The position numbers were made by a program, and so were the translations under genes. The notes beneath the pieces were generated by a model. The model saw only the letters and a program-made list of their open reading frames with translations. It had not been told where the DNA came from and made no database searches. Source: an uncultured Lachnospiraceae bacterium (GTDB lineage: Bacteria; Bacillota; Clostridia; Lachnospirales; Lachnospiraceae). Taken from it: a stretch of DNA of 64,000 nucleotides. Shown piece after piece: positions 1 through 8,394 of this stretch. The stretch lies in assembly GCA_910577735.1 (NCBI GenBank), contig CAJTOO010000012.1, forward strand, positions 1 through 64,000, in the 5' to 3' direction. The number at the start of each line of letters is the position of its first letter. Within the stretch, counting starts at the first letter, position 1.

Positions 1-1
1 T

Positions 2-151
2 AACATCAATTCCGTCCCGCGCCAGAGCCTTCTTGGCCTTACTCCATACCGGGCGACAAAAGAAAACTTCGACATGGATGTCCTGTTAGCACTTCAGCTC
101 AGGCCGGTCGATCCCGATCAGATCAACCTGACACCTGAGCTGATAAAGTAA
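2..151 (+). CDS. IS30-family transposase, C-terminal fragment (runs in from the left edge)
   Basis: An open frame enters from the left edge and stops with TAA at 149-151, giving 49 residues. The peptide begins NINSVPRQSLLGLTPY and ends NLTPELIK. A basic 'N-PR-SL-G-TP' stretch followed by a hydrophobic 'pd-i-LtPeLl' tail is the usual C-terminus of IS30-type DDE transposases. Only this tail is visible, so intactness of the gene cannot be judged. The remnant lies upstream of a broken WYL regulator, which suggests that the insertion damaged that gene. Similarity was judged by eye; the family call is moderately sure. Confidence 0.6.
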   Translation, partial: NINSVPRQSLLGLTPYRATKENFDMDVLLALQLRPVDPDQINLTPELIK

Positions 152-489
152 CCTTTAAATCCAGGCAAAAATCTGTTGTCAGGAGACGCTGCTTTTAAAT
201 CTTCATAAAAACCAGACATCACTGGCAGAATTTAGTCCTGCACACGACGTTTTCTGCCGGTCTGTTTGCTATGCCCTGTTTTAGAAAATCTGCCCGGATT
301 TAGATTTATTATAATTCAATTTCCAACTTTATGGCTTCAAAAAATTGAAAAAGACAATAGATTTGAAAGGGCAGTAGAATTTACTCCTGCACTGGAATTT
401 ACTTTTGCAATTAAGCGCTTTTCTTTTCCCTTTGGATACCTGCACCTCTTTCTGCTCCTTATCGTTAAAATCTGTGCTATAATTACCTG
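152..489. mobile_element. Non-coding stretch with imperfect repeats, probable right end of the IS30-type element
   Basis: No convincing gene lies here. Three imperfect copies of a GAATTTA-tCCTGCA type motif occur, at about 224-243, 371-392 and 392-412; the last two are almost back to back. Such repeats just behind a transposase gene fit the terminal or subterminal region of the insertion sequence. The exact end and target duplication cannot be fixed from one end. From about 413 onward I see no feature until the WYL fragment begins. Confidence 0.35.
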
Positions 490-969
490 AGGGAAATCCT
501 GACTGCCCTGCAGAGTGTCCACGCTAAACCGAATACCGAAAATACCCTGATTCTTCAGAAACTCTCTGCCCTGTTCCAGGTTCACGCAGATGACTGGCTG
601 GAAGTAGATTTCTCAAGATGGGGAGAGAATCCCGCCAATAATGCCAGGTTTGAAATGTTGAGAACAGCCATCCTGACACACAAATGTACGAAAATCACAT
701 ACGCAGCATCTTCCATGCACAACACGACCCGCATCATCTATCCATTAAAACTGGCCTACAAAGGACAAGCCTGGTATCTGAAATCTTATTGCACAGCCAA
801 ACAGGATTTTCGTCTGTTCAAACCTTCCTTTGTCCCGGAACAAACGGTCACGCTCTGTTTCCCTGGTGAAATGGCCTATCGTGTGTATGATGAATTTGAT
901 TTGGAACAGGTGACCCTGCAAACCAACGGCACACTTCTGGTCTCTGCCAAAATGCCGGTAGAGACAGAC
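490..969 (+). pseudogene. Broken WYL-domain (YafY-type) transcriptional regulator remnant
   Basis: The frame reads REILTALQSVHA, then a segment with LEVDFSRWGE and YPLKLAYKGQAWYLKSYC, which are typical of the WYL ligand-sensing domain of DeoR/YafY-type regulators. The N-terminal DNA-binding HTH is absent, and a stop codon at 466-468 closes the frame upstream. After DFRLFK the sequence jumps to VTLCFPGEMAYRVYDEFD, so roughly 40 residues that normally link these parts appear deleted. The C-terminal end after 'KMP' is also gone. The remaining frame continues without a stop into the next gene, so a read-through fusion is possible on paper. I interpret this as decay after IS insertion. Confidence 0.65.
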
Positions 970-1014
970 TCCCACCGAAATAAACATTATAATCTTAGAA
1001 AAGAGGGAATTACC

Positions 1015-1557
1015 ATGAGCAGACCAACCACAAAACCGGAATTACTGAATGCATCAGAGGAAAACTACGAACAGATGAATCTGTTGATTGCTGGATTGTC
1101 TGAAAAGGAACTGTCCACGCCTTTTGATTTCAGCGCCGATGTGAAAAAGAAAGAAGCCCACTGGAACCGTGACAAGAATCTAAGAGATGTACTGATTCAT
1201 CTCTACGAATGGCACCAGCTGTTGCTGCACTGGGTGCACGTTAATCAGGCAGGCACGGCTGCACCTTTTCTTCCACGCCCTTATAATTGGAAGACCTACG
1301 GGAAAATGAATGAAGTTTTCTGGCAAAACCATCAAAACACCACTCTGGAAGAAGCCAAAGACATGCTAGACAAATCTCATCAGGAAGTCATGCAGCTGGC
1401 AGAAACCTTTACCGATGAAGAATTGTTCCGCAAGGGCATATTCCCCTGGGTCGGCAACAGTCCCCTCGGCTCTTATTTCGTCAGCGCAACCGCCAGTCAC
1501 TATGTCTGGGCTATGAAGAAGTTAAAAGCCCACAAGAAAAACTGCAAGGCAGATTGA
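1015..1557 (+). CDS. ClbS/DfsB-family four-helix protein (DUF1706-like)
   Basis: This encodes 180 residues starting MSRPTTKPELLNAS. The start at 1015 is chosen because AGAGGG lies a few bases upstream and the upstream in-frame sequence belongs to a decayed WYL regulator. The pattern 'L-hlyeWh-lll-W' followed by a conserved 'PRPYNWKTYGKMNEVFW' block fits the DfsB/ClbS family of DinB-like four-helix proteins. ClbS of that family protects against colibactin, but most members have no proven role, so that function should not be transferred here. A transcription terminator follows at 1593-1631. Confidence 0.75.
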   Translation: MSRPTTKPELLNASEENYEQMNLLIAGLSEKELSTPFDFSADVKKKEAHWNRDKNLRDVLIHLYEWHQLLLHWVHVNQAGTAAPFLPRPYNWKTYGKMNEVFWQNHQNTTLEEAKDMLDKSHQEVMQLAETFTDEELFRKGIFPWVGNSPLGSYFVSATASHYVWAMKKLKAHKKNCKAD

Positions 1558-1592
1558 CAGCTTTTGTTCAAAATCACAAATAGATACCACCC

Positions 1593-1631
1593 AAAAAGGA
1601 GAACCCATAACGGATTCTCCCTTTTATTTTT
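1593..1631 (+). terminator. Rho-independent terminator after the DfsB-like gene
   Basis: The arms GGAGAA (1598-1603) and TTCTCC (1615-1620) are flanked by A-rich and T-rich tracts that extend the stem, with one bulged C. A T-rich run follows. Confidence 0.7.
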
Positions 1632-1675
1632 CACTTCGTATTTAAATGCCATCCGCGGCCGCGAAGCCGAACTCG

Positions 1676-1704
1676 TAAAGTTAATTCCGAAGGAATTTAC
1701 TTTA
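1676..1704 (-). terminator. Inverted repeat just after pckA, possible terminator
   Basis: TAAAGT at 1676-1681 and ACTTTA at 1699-1704 enclose AATTCC/GGAATT, giving a 12-pair stem with one mismatch and a 3-base loop. It ends only two bases past the pckA stop codon. There is no strong T tract behind it on the minus strand, so its role as an intrinsic terminator is only likely. Confidence 0.45.
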
Positions 1705-1705
1705 A

Positions 1706-3421
1706 TTATAAAGCATTTACCAGCTTCTCAAGTGCTGCCAGTGCCTCATCAGGAAGCTTATCATAACCTTCCTTCTTCTCAGCAAAGCCCTTAACAGCAT
1801 TTACACGAGTCTCCAGAGCGCTCTTTAACTGAGCCTTGTAATCTGCATCATTCAGATCAGGTGTGAAATCACCAGTCTTGCCGCTCCAGTCATTCATAAT
1901 CTCGATATCCTCGAAAGGACCCCACTGCTCGAACTTAGCCTTGCCCTCTACGATGGTCTCTAAGATACCAAGGGTATCTTCTTTCTGACACTTATGACCC
2001 ATGAAGTCACCAGTGTTTACGATATAACACTCAACGTTCTTCTCTTCCACTAACTTCTTGAACTTCTCGTAGTCATTTACCAGAGGATAAGTTCTGAACG
2101 GGTTAGCATAAGGAACGATACGGATTGCGTTCATATCAGTACCTGCTGCTACACGCTCCGCAGAAGATGTCTTGGTAGCTAATGTTGCGCCCATAACGGA
2201 TGCAAGTGCCGCACCTTTTAATCTGACAATCGGCGGGATTGTAGGATCTTTCATAATCCAGAAGATTGCATTAACAGGTGCATCAATCTTGTCCACACGG
2301 TTAGGAGACCATAATTTAGACTTGATAGCACGGCCATTACCGTTTCTGATATCCTCTGTTACTAACTGAATCTTACCCTCACTGTCCATTGTGCAGGAGC
2401 AGTTCTGAGCAGATAAAAGGAACTCATTATCAGGGCATCCTGTCGGATAATCTGATGTCTTATCAAAATAAGTAGGCTCTAAAGCGATAGATGAACAGGT
2501 ATCACTGTTGATGATAAATGCATCGTCATGAAGCACTTTGATACCGCCAAATGCGTCATACTTGCCATCATGTTTTGCATGTGTCAAAGTTGACTTACCA
2601 GAACCTGACAGACCATATACGGAAGCAACGAACTTCTTGCCGCCCTCTAAGGAGTACTCTTTCTGACCGCCGTGGCAGGATGCATAGCCATTTCTGTTAG
2701 CCAGTGCCCATGCCATTGTCAGAGTACCTTTCTTATGCTCACCGAAATACTTCATACCAAGGATTGCTGCACAGTTCTCGTTGGTATCAAAGTAGCACAG
2801 TGTCAGAGGATCGCTCAGGCAGCTGTAGTCAACATCAGGTGCCTCATGAGGTGCCCACTGAGGATCGGAGAAAATATAGATATCAGCCTCTTTGCCATCT
2901 CCAACCATCTTGGAATTCTTATACATCTTAACATACTCATCAGACATATACTGGAAGTTGATCATCCAATTGTACAGTAAGTTCTCTTCTCCTTCAGGAA
3001 TCAGAAGATGTGCCTTAACCATAAACTCAGGATCAAGACCTACGAAACACTCTGCATGATACATAGTTTTCCAACGTGTCTCATAGATAGCATCCATAAC
3101 TACTTTATCCAGCTTCGCCTCGTCCACACCAGGCTCGCCTTTGATACGACGTGCTGCTGCATAACGTCCTGTTACTGCACCGTCGTTGAATAACAGAACC
3201 TTTGCATCTGCGGGAAGACCGAAGGTATCACCGTCTTTGATCGGCATATCTGTCACAACTGTGCCAGGTGAATTTTTTGCCAATTCATAAGCCTCTCTCA
3301 AGCTGCTAACCTTTACTACATTGTTTCCGTAAAATGCTGCTTCGATGATGGAACGGGTTTTGGAAAAACCAACCTTGCCAGCACCAATTTCGGAAATGGG
3401 ATAATACGCTTTTGTTGCCAT
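1706..3421 (-). CDS. pckA: Phosphoenolpyruvate carboxykinase (ATP)
   Basis: This 571-residue cytosolic enzyme interconverts oxaloacetate plus ATP with PEP, CO2 and ADP. The P-loop GLSGSGKS lies near residues 270-277 and is followed by HDDAF and the substrate/metal-binding context expected for the ATP-dependent class. It is about 30 residues longer than the common 530-540 residue enzymes, with the extra length mainly at the C-terminus. GGAGGAG lies six bases before the start ATG. A promoter at 3529-3557 and a candidate operator at 3503-3520 precede it. In anaerobic gut Clostridia the enzyme often runs from PEP to oxaloacetate; the direction here cannot be read from sequence. Citrate synthase and an oxaloacetate/pyruvate-type carboxyltransferase elsewhere in the window use the same metabolite pool. 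Confidence 0.96.
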   Translation of the reverse strand: MATKAYYPISEIGAGKVGFSKTRSIIEAAFYGNNVVKVSSLREAYELAKNSPGTVVTDMPIKDGDTFGLPADAKVLLFNDGAVTGRYAAARRIKGEPGVDEAKLDKVVMDAIYETRWKTMYHAECFVGLDPEFMVKAHLLIPEGEENLLYNWMINFQYMSDEYVKMYKNSKMVGDGKEADIYIFSDPQWAPHEAPDVDYSCLSDPLTLCYFDTNENCAAILGMKYFGEHKKGTLTMAWALANRNGYASCHGGQKEYSLEGGKKFVASVYGLSGSGKSTLTHAKHDGKYDAFGGIKVLHDDAFIINSDTCSSIALEPTYFDKTSDYPTGCPDNEFLLSAQNCSCTMDSEGKIQLVTEDIRNGNGRAIKSKLWSPNRVDKIDAPVNAIFWIMKDPTIPPIVRLKGAALASVMGATLATKTSSAERVAAGTDMNAIRIVPYANPFRTYPLVNDYEKFKKLVEEKNVECYIVNTGDFMGHKCQKEDTLGILETIVEGKAKFEQWGPFEDIEIMNDWSGKTGDFTPDLNDADYKAQLKSALETRVNAVKGFAEKKEGYDKLPDEALAALEKLVNAL

Positions 3422-3502
3422 ATTATGTTCTCCTCCTTAAAAATTGTATTATTTCACGGAATCCTTGAGCATTGTTCTCAGGAATCCCGAACTTCCCTTG
3501 TA

Positions 3503-3520
3503 TGTACGCGCATCCGTACA
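3503..3520. promoter_or_regulatory. Inverted repeat at the pckA start site, candidate operator
   Basis: TGTACG (3503-3508) and CGTACA (3515-3520) are separated by six bases. The repeat lies where the pckA transcript should begin, immediately downstream of the predicted -10. A repressor bound here would block initiation. The protein is not known. Confidence 0.4.
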
Positions 3521-3528
3521 CCTTTAAC

Positions 3529-3557
3529 ATTATCTCAGACAGACTTTAAAAAGTCAA
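3529..3557 (-). promoter_or_regulatory. Predicted sigma-A promoter of pckA
   Basis: On the minus strand TTGACT is followed after 17 bases by GATAAT. The leader to the ATG is about 100 bases. Confidence 0.6.
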
Positions 3558-3559
3558 TA

Positions 3560-4324
3560 TTAAAACAAGGCCGTAAGAGATTTCTTCTGGTCCATCTGCC
3601 TTCTTAACATATGCATCCGATACTGCCCCTGAACTTCCTCCTGCTTCTTCTTGGAAATCGCCTTGGGAAAATCCAAATCTTCCAAACGGCTTCTGGAAGA
3701 TAACTGGGAAAGCGCCGCAGATGTATTATAATTTTTCACACGTTCCAAAGCATTTGTGGAAGCACCAAGACTGCTTCTGCGCTCTGAGACCATATCCATC
3801 GCCTTTTTGATGGAATCAAGGTTAAAGTCCTTGGATGTAACATCCAGGTCTGCAATACCCAACGCTTCCAGGGTGGAACTTTCCAACTGAATCCTCATAC
3901 CGCCGCCGTTTGGTGACGTAGCCACTGCCATATCAGCCATGCTGCCATCCAAGAGCTTCTGCTCATTAAAAGAAGTATCTCTTGCCAGAGATTCTATTCC
4001 CTGTTTAAGCTGATCGATTTCTTTCTGGTAAATCTGCTTATCGGCATCCGAATTGATACCATTCATGGATCTGATGGCAAGTTCATGAATCCGCTGCAGA
4101 TAATCAGACATGCCGCCCAGTGCACCTTCTGCCACATTGGCGGCTCCCATTGCCATTCCCGCATTGTCAGCGCCGACACGAAGTCCCGTCTCCTGACTCT
4201 GCATCCGCTTCGCAATAGCCATCCCCGCCGCGTCATCCTTCGCTGTATTAATCCGTTTCCCGCTGGCCAGATGCGTGTAGGACCAAAAAAGACTCTTTTG
4301 AGAGGAAGATACATTCATAAACAT
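3560..4324 (-). CDS. Divergent orphan flagellin-like protein
   Basis: This encodes 254 residues. The N-terminal half follows the flagellin D0/D1 pattern: LASGKRINTAKDDAAGMAIAKRM, then ADNAGMAMGAANVAEGAL and a helical stretch ending at DTSFNEQKLLDG. The variable outer domains are nearly absent. The C-terminal helix keeps 'AMDMVSERRSSLGA' and 'NTSAALSQLSSRSRLEDLDF' but then becomes Lys/Arg/Gln-rich (QGQYRMHMLRRQMDQKKS) instead of the usual ending that packs into the filament. No other flagellar structural gene is nearby; the only chemotaxis-like gene is cheR, 25 kb away. It may be a minor flagellin or a non-filament protein derived from flagellin. The start follows a weak AAAGGAG site. Confidence 0.8.
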   Translation of the reverse strand: MFMNVSSSQKSLFWSYTHLASGKRINTAKDDAAGMAIAKRMQSQETGLRVGADNAGMAMGAANVAEGALGGMSDYLQRIHELAIRSMNGINSDADKQIYQKEIDQLKQGIESLARDTSFNEQKLLDGSMADMAVATSPNGGGMRIQLESSTLEALGIADLDVTSKDFNLDSIKKAMDMVSERRSSLGASTNALERVKNYNTSAALSQLSSRSRLEDLDFPKAISKKKQEEVQGQYRMHMLRRQMDQKKSLTALF

Positions 4325-4369
4325 GCTCCTTTCCGCTTCTGCTAAAAGACATTTTTCCAGTCTAAACCT

Positions 4370-4388
4370 AGTATATTAATATTATACT
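4370..4388. promoter_or_regulatory. Promoter region and inverted repeat upstream of the flagellin-like gene
   Basis: AGTATA (4370-4375) and TATACT (4383-4388) form an inverted repeat with a 7-base spacer. On the minus strand TATAAT is embedded here, with TTGCTT 16 bases upstream, resembling a sigma-A promoter. I see no FliA-type (sigma-28) promoter, which is unusual for a flagellin gene. Confidence 0.35.
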
Positions 4389-4416
4389 GCCGCTTTTTAA
4401 AAAAGCAAACAAAAAA

Positions 4417-4432
4417 TAGGAAATATTTCCTA
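4417..4432 (-). terminator. AT-rich palindrome with T run, weak deoC terminator candidate
   Basis: AGGAAATATTTCCT at 4418-4431 is a perfect palindrome and is followed on the minus strand by six T residues. The very small loop makes it a weak terminator. Confidence 0.35.
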
Positions 4433-4466
4433 AAAACTTATAAACTGCCTGTATGTAACTGCCGGA

Positions 4467-5114
4467 CTAATCTTGTAGCAGTCCTACGGCTCTCGAAGTG
4501 CCTATTCTATCACACCCTTCTTTCACAAAAGCCTCTAAGTCCTCCAGCGTGGAAATGCCTCCCGCCGCCTTAATCCTGACATTCGGGCCAATATAGTTTC
4601 GAAACAGACGGATATCCTCTACCGTGGCGCCACCTGTTCCAAATCCTGTGGAAGTCTTGATATAGTCTGCACCGGCATTTGTCACGGCTTTACACATGGC
4701 AATCTTTTCTTCCTCTGTCAGATAGCAGGTCTCTATAATGACTTTCAGGATTTTATCCCCACATTCCTGTTTCAGGGTACGAATCTCCTCCTCTACATTC
4801 TGATACAGTCCATTTTTCACATCACTGATATTGACAACCATGTCTATCTCATTCGCGCCATCCTCTATGGCTTTACGTGTCTCTGCCACTTTAGCTTCTG
4901 TCACCGAATATCCAAGCGGGAACCCCACCACTGTACAGATGTTTATCTTCTCATGATAGGTATCGTGTATCCTCTTAATATAAGCCGGCGGCACACAGAC
5001 GGAAGCTGTCTCATTTGCGATTGCCTCATCACAAAGGGTAACCATATCCTCCCAGGTCGCAAATGCCTTTAACTGGGTGTGATCCACACGTTTCAATATC
5101 TCCTTTTTATCCAT
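4467..5114 (-). CDS. deoC: Deoxyribose-phosphate aldolase
   Basis: This 215-residue cytosolic class I aldolase cleaves 2-deoxyribose 5-phosphate into glyceraldehyde 3-phosphate and acetaldehyde in deoxynucleoside salvage. The Schiff-base lysine lies in DYIKTSTGF, and the second conserved lysine in VRIKAAGGI. The family's GFPLG and KVIIETCYL segments are present, and the length is normal. It stands alone: no other deo genes are beside it. A near-consensus promoter lies at 5159-5187. Confidence 0.95.
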   Translation of the reverse strand: MDKKEILKRVDHTQLKAFATWEDMVTLCDEAIANETASVCVPPAYIKRIHDTYHEKINICTVVGFPLGYSVTEAKVAETRKAIEDGANEIDMVVNISDVKNGLYQNVEEEIRTLKQECGDKILKVIIETCYLTEEEKIAMCKAVTNAGADYIKTSTGFGTGGATVEDIRLFRNYIGPNVRIKAAGGISTLEDLEAFVKEGCDRIGTSRAVGLLQD

Positions 5115-5158
5115 ATCCTATGATGCTCCTTTCCTGGTAATTGCAAAGTTCTGCATCT

Positions 5159-5187
5159 ATTATATCTAATCCGCAGTGCGAACTCAA
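5159..5187 (-). promoter_or_regulatory. Predicted sigma-A promoter of deoC
   Basis: TTGAGT, a 17-base spacer and a perfect TATAAT on the minus strand, about 45 bases before the start codon. Confidence 0.7.
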
Positions 5188-5271
5188 ATACAAATATTTT
5201 CTGTTTCTAGTACCATTTTACTATTTTTACAGACAAAAATTGTTAAAGTTTTGTTAATTTCAGTATTTTGC

Positions 5272-5301
5272 TTGTTTCAGGCTTTTTTTTCATGGTATGA
5301 T
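5272..5301 (+). promoter_or_regulatory. Predicted promoter of citrate synthase
   Basis: TTGTTT and TATGAT are separated by 18 bases on the plus strand. The leader to the chosen ATG at 5394 is about 85 bases. Confidence 0.45.
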
Positions 5302-5393
5302 AAGAAAAGCAAAGATAAAGATGGTAAATATCCATATCCATGCACCGCATCGCATGGAAAGATATGACGTATTATGAAGGGAGGAACATATCT

Positions 5394-6764
5394 ATGGAAC
5401 AAAACAGTTTTTCTGAGATCACACCTGAAATCGTACGACTTGCGAATATGAGCGAACAAGCCGGCATTATAGATACGGAGCTATTTACAAAATATGATGT
5501 AAAGCGGGGACTGCGTGACTTAAACGGCAAGGGTGTCCTTGCAGGACTGACTAACATTTCTGATGTGCGCGCCAATAAAATCGTGGACGGCGTACAGGTA
5601 CCCACACATGGAAATCTTTTTTACAGAGGTTATAATGTCAAGGATCTGGTGGACGGTTTTTCTGCTGATGGCCGCTTTGGATTTGAAGAAGTCACTTACC
5701 TTCTCCTGTTTGATAAGCTGCCCAACAAGGAAGAGCTTACAAATTTTACGAAACTGTTGAACAGCTATCGCTCTCTTCCCACCAGTTTTGTGCGCGATAT
5801 TATCATGAAAGCGCCCAGCAACGATATGATGAATACACTGGCAAGATGCGTTCTCACGCTCTATTCCTATGATGACCGGGCAGATGACACTTCCCTGCCC
5901 AATGTATTAAGACAGAGCCTTCAGCTGATTGCGCTCTTTCCGATGCTTTCCATCTATGGTTATCAGGCTTACAACCACTATCATAATGGAGAGAGTCTTT
6001 ATATCCATCAGCCGCTGATGGAATTATCCAACGCAGAAAATATCCTGCATATTCTGCGCCCGGACAGTAAATATACCCCACTGGAAGCCAAGATTTTAGA
6101 TATCGCCCTGATTCTTCACATGGAGCATGGCGGCGGTAACAACTCATCTTTTACAACCCATGTGGTCACTTCTTCCCTGACAGACACTTACTCCGTTATT
6201 GCAGCGGCCATCGGTTCCTTAAAAGGTCCTCGTCACGGCGGCGCCAATATCAAGGTCGTAAAAATGTTTGATGAGATGAAGCGGGAAGTTTCTGACTGGA
6301 AGAATGAAGGACAGGTGGCTGATTACCTCGCAAAACTTCTTCACAAAGAAGCCTTCGACCATGCCGGTCTGATTTATGGTGTAGGACATGCCGTTTACTC
6401 AAAGTCCGATCCACGTGCTATCATCTTTAAGACTTTCGTGGAGAAACTCTCTGAGGAAAAAGGATTGCATGATGAATTTGCCCTCTATTCTCTGGTAGAA
6501 CGTCTGGCACCGGAAATCATCGCCAGGGAACGGCCCATTTACAAAGGTGTCAATGTCAATGTGGACTTCTATTCCGGCTTTGTATATGATATGCTCAATC
6601 TGCCGATGGAGCTCTACACTCCTATCTTCGCAATCGCCAGGATTGTAGGATGGAGCGCTCACCGTATGGAAGAGCTGGCCAACAATGGTAAGATCATCCG
6701 TCCTGCTTATAAGACTGTCTGTGTGGACAGGAATTACGAGAAACTGCTGCAGAGAAAAGCGTAA
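5394..6764 (+). CDS. Citrate synthase family protein
   Basis: This encodes 456 residues from the ATG at 5394, which has GGGAGGA just upstream; an in-frame ATG at 5340 has no such site. The protein condenses acetyl-CoA with oxaloacetate (citrate synthase) or is a close methylcitrate synthase relative. The catalytic histidines fall in HMEHGGGNNSSF / GPRHGGANIK and the aspartate region in YGVGHAVYSKSDPRA. The N-terminal extension of about 50 residues before the core is common in clostridial enzymes. It sits alone, without aconitase or isocitrate dehydrogenase, so its place in a partial TCA branch toward glutamate is inferred. Confidence 0.93.
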   Translation: MEQNSFSEITPEIVRLANMSEQAGIIDTELFTKYDVKRGLRDLNGKGVLAGLTNISDVRANKIVDGVQVPTHGNLFYRGYNVKDLVDGFSADGRFGFEEVTYLLLFDKLPNKEELTNFTKLLNSYRSLPTSFVRDIIMKAPSNDMMNTLARCVLTLYSYDDRADDTSLPNVLRQSLQLIALFPMLSIYGYQAYNHYHNGESLYIHQPLMELSNAENILHILRPDSKYTPLEAKILDIALILHMEHGGGNNSSFTTHVVTSSLTDTYSVIAAAIGSLKGPRHGGANIKVVKMFDEMKREVSDWKNEGQVADYLAKLLHKEAFDHAGLIYGVGHAVYSKSDPRAIIFKTFVEKLSEEKGLHDEFALYSLVERLAPEIIARERPIYKGVNVNVDFYSGFVYDMLNLPMELYTPIFAIARIVGWSAHRMEELANNGKIIRPAYKTVCVDRNYEKLLQRKA

Positions 6765-6780
6765 GATAATTTATACATAA

Positions 6781-6832
6781 AAGGAGCATTGCCCTATAAC
6801 TGTGTTGTTGTTACAGGCAATGCTCTTTTTGA
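6781..6832 (+). terminator. Rho-independent terminator after citrate synthase
   Basis: Perfect 10-pair stem GAGCATTGCC (6784-6793) and GGCAATGCTC (6816-6825), followed by TTTTT. It lies between two convergent genes. Confidence 0.9.
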
Positions 6833-6835
6833 TTT

Positions 6836-7315
6836 CTAAATTTCTTCTGGCACGATATCCACACTCCCCACATGCTCTTTGGCATAGAAGAGTATCGTAT
6901 ATATCCCAGGCTGATCCAGAGAAACCGCATATTCCCCATCAGGATTCTTTTCATTCAGACAGACCTCATAGGTATCCTGATTCATGATTTTCAACCGCAG
7001 ACTGCCATCCATCGTTACCCCAGAAATCGTCAGCGTCACAGGCTCAATAATCTCTATGGTTGTAGATAAAGGATCGGCGCAGACACCGTTGGCATTGTAA
7101 TATACATTTTCCGGCCAATTATTCGTGAGTTCTTTGATTCCTAACTGCTCTGTCATTTCAATATTCTTTGTTAATTCAATCGCTGCAATGTCCTCTATAC
7201 TGCCAAGCTCCATAGAAGATTCTGTCTCCATTCCCGCCTCCGACACGGAAGTCCCCATTCCACAACCTGTGAGAACCATACAGGAAACAACCGTTGCCAT
7301 CATCCATTTTTTCAT
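6836..7315 (-). CDS. Predicted lipoprotein, unknown function
   Basis: This encodes 159 residues. The start at 7315 is chosen because AAAAAGGAGG lies just upstream and the protein then begins with a classic lipoprotein signal: MKKWMM, a hydrophobic core and the lipobox LTGC. The mature part is acidic, with about 130 residues and no recognised catalytic motif. Its C-terminal half (TLTISGVTMDGSLRLKIMN through DQPGIYTILFYA) looks like a beta-sandwich domain. It should be anchored on the outer face of the membrane. No operon partner is evident. Confidence 0.75.
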   Translation of the reverse strand: MKKWMMATVVSCMVLTGCGMGTSVSEAGMETESSMELGSIEDIAAIELTKNIEMTEQLGIKELTNNWPENVYYNANGVCADPLSTTIEIIEPVTLTISGVTMDGSLRLKIMNQDTYEVCLNEKNPDGEYAVSLDQPGIYTILFYAKEHVGSVDIVPEEI

Positions 7316-7495
7316 ACAATATCCTCCTTTTTTACTGCAGTCCAAATCTTGGTCCGCATCTGTTACATACGCTGCGTCCATTCTGCAGGACCTTTCATAT
7401 TCTCCTACTATTTATAAACGGTACAGAGTGGATATAATCTTCAAAAACGGCGATGGATTTCTGCTTGATTTCCCGCCAGGCATCACTTACCACAG

Positions 7496-8338
7496 TCAGA
7501 TCACAAAAAGATTACCCAGACAATGATTTTGCAGGCTGCACTGGATTCTGGTAACAATATCTGGCAGACCGTTGTTTAAATAAAGCAGCAGATCATTATC
7601 ATCATAATACTTCCCTGTCAGCTGCTCCATTGCTTTGAAAGCAAATGCACTTATCTGCTCTTTCGTCTTTTCTGCCAGAATGTCTTCCAGACTTTCCAGC
7701 TCTTCTTTATCAAAACCAATTTCCTGCAAAGGCTTGTCCAACATCATATGCCCCAACAGATTCTGACAAACGACCTCGCAGATATTTTCGATCATATATG
7801 CATAATCCCTTTGATATGCCCGCAGGATCTTAATAACATATCCCTCATCCATCTTCTGCAGGAACTTCTGCTCCAGACAGATGCATTGTACATAGTTAAG
7901 CACCCGGCTTACTCCTGACAAGGCGCCATAATCCACCAGAATTGGATAATCCAGTGTCAGAAGCGTCTCCTGGGGTGCATACCTATCATCATATCTTTCC
8001 AGGAATGCCGGAATCCCCTGTCTGATGATATCATGCAGACACACCGAGCCATAATCCCGAAAATCCAGAATCAGTTCATTATAAAGTTCCTGAAGCTTTT
8101 TGCGCTTATCCAGCACGATTTCCCGGCCATATCGATATGCCTCTTTTACAGAAACATTCTTTGTCAGAAGCGCATTGCTTTTCTGCTGCTCATATTCCCT
8201 GACGCAGTACATAACTGCACCCATCAGCATCTGCGCCTTTTCATAAGTGACCGAAGAGTGATCACAGCCGGTATACTTCCCGGCCAGTTCCGATACAACC
8301 TGCATGACTTCTTCCATCGGATAATTCAATATCTCCAT
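7496..8338 (-). CDS. DUF6179-family protein
   Basis: This encodes 280 residues from the ATG at 8338, which has GGAGG eight bases upstream; a longer in-frame start at 8440 would overlap the preceding gene and lacks a site. No signal peptide or membrane span is visible and the protein looks all-helical and acidic. I recognise the pattern as DUF6179, a family usually found right behind a DUF6323 gene, as here. There are several conserved-looking motifs such as CDHSSVTYEKAQMLMGAVMYC and GLPDIVTRI. The function is unknown, and no enzyme motif is evident. Confidence 0.8.
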   Translation of the reverse strand: MEILNYPMEEVMQVVSELAGKYTGCDHSSVTYEKAQMLMGAVMYCVREYEQQKSNALLTKNVSVKEAYRYGREIVLDKRKKLQELYNELILDFRDYGSVCLHDIIRQGIPAFLERYDDRYAPQETLLTLDYPILVDYGALSGVSRVLNYVQCICLEQKFLQKMDEGYVIKILRAYQRDYAYMIENICEVVCQNLLGHMMLDKPLQEIGFDKEELESLEDILAEKTKEQISAFAFKAMEQLTGKYYDDNDLLLYLNNGLPDIVTRIQCSLQNHCLGNLFVI

Positions 8339-8394
8339 AATGTCTACCTCCTTGCCCGCACTTTCACGCAATATCTTTCTCCCATAGACAGCCA

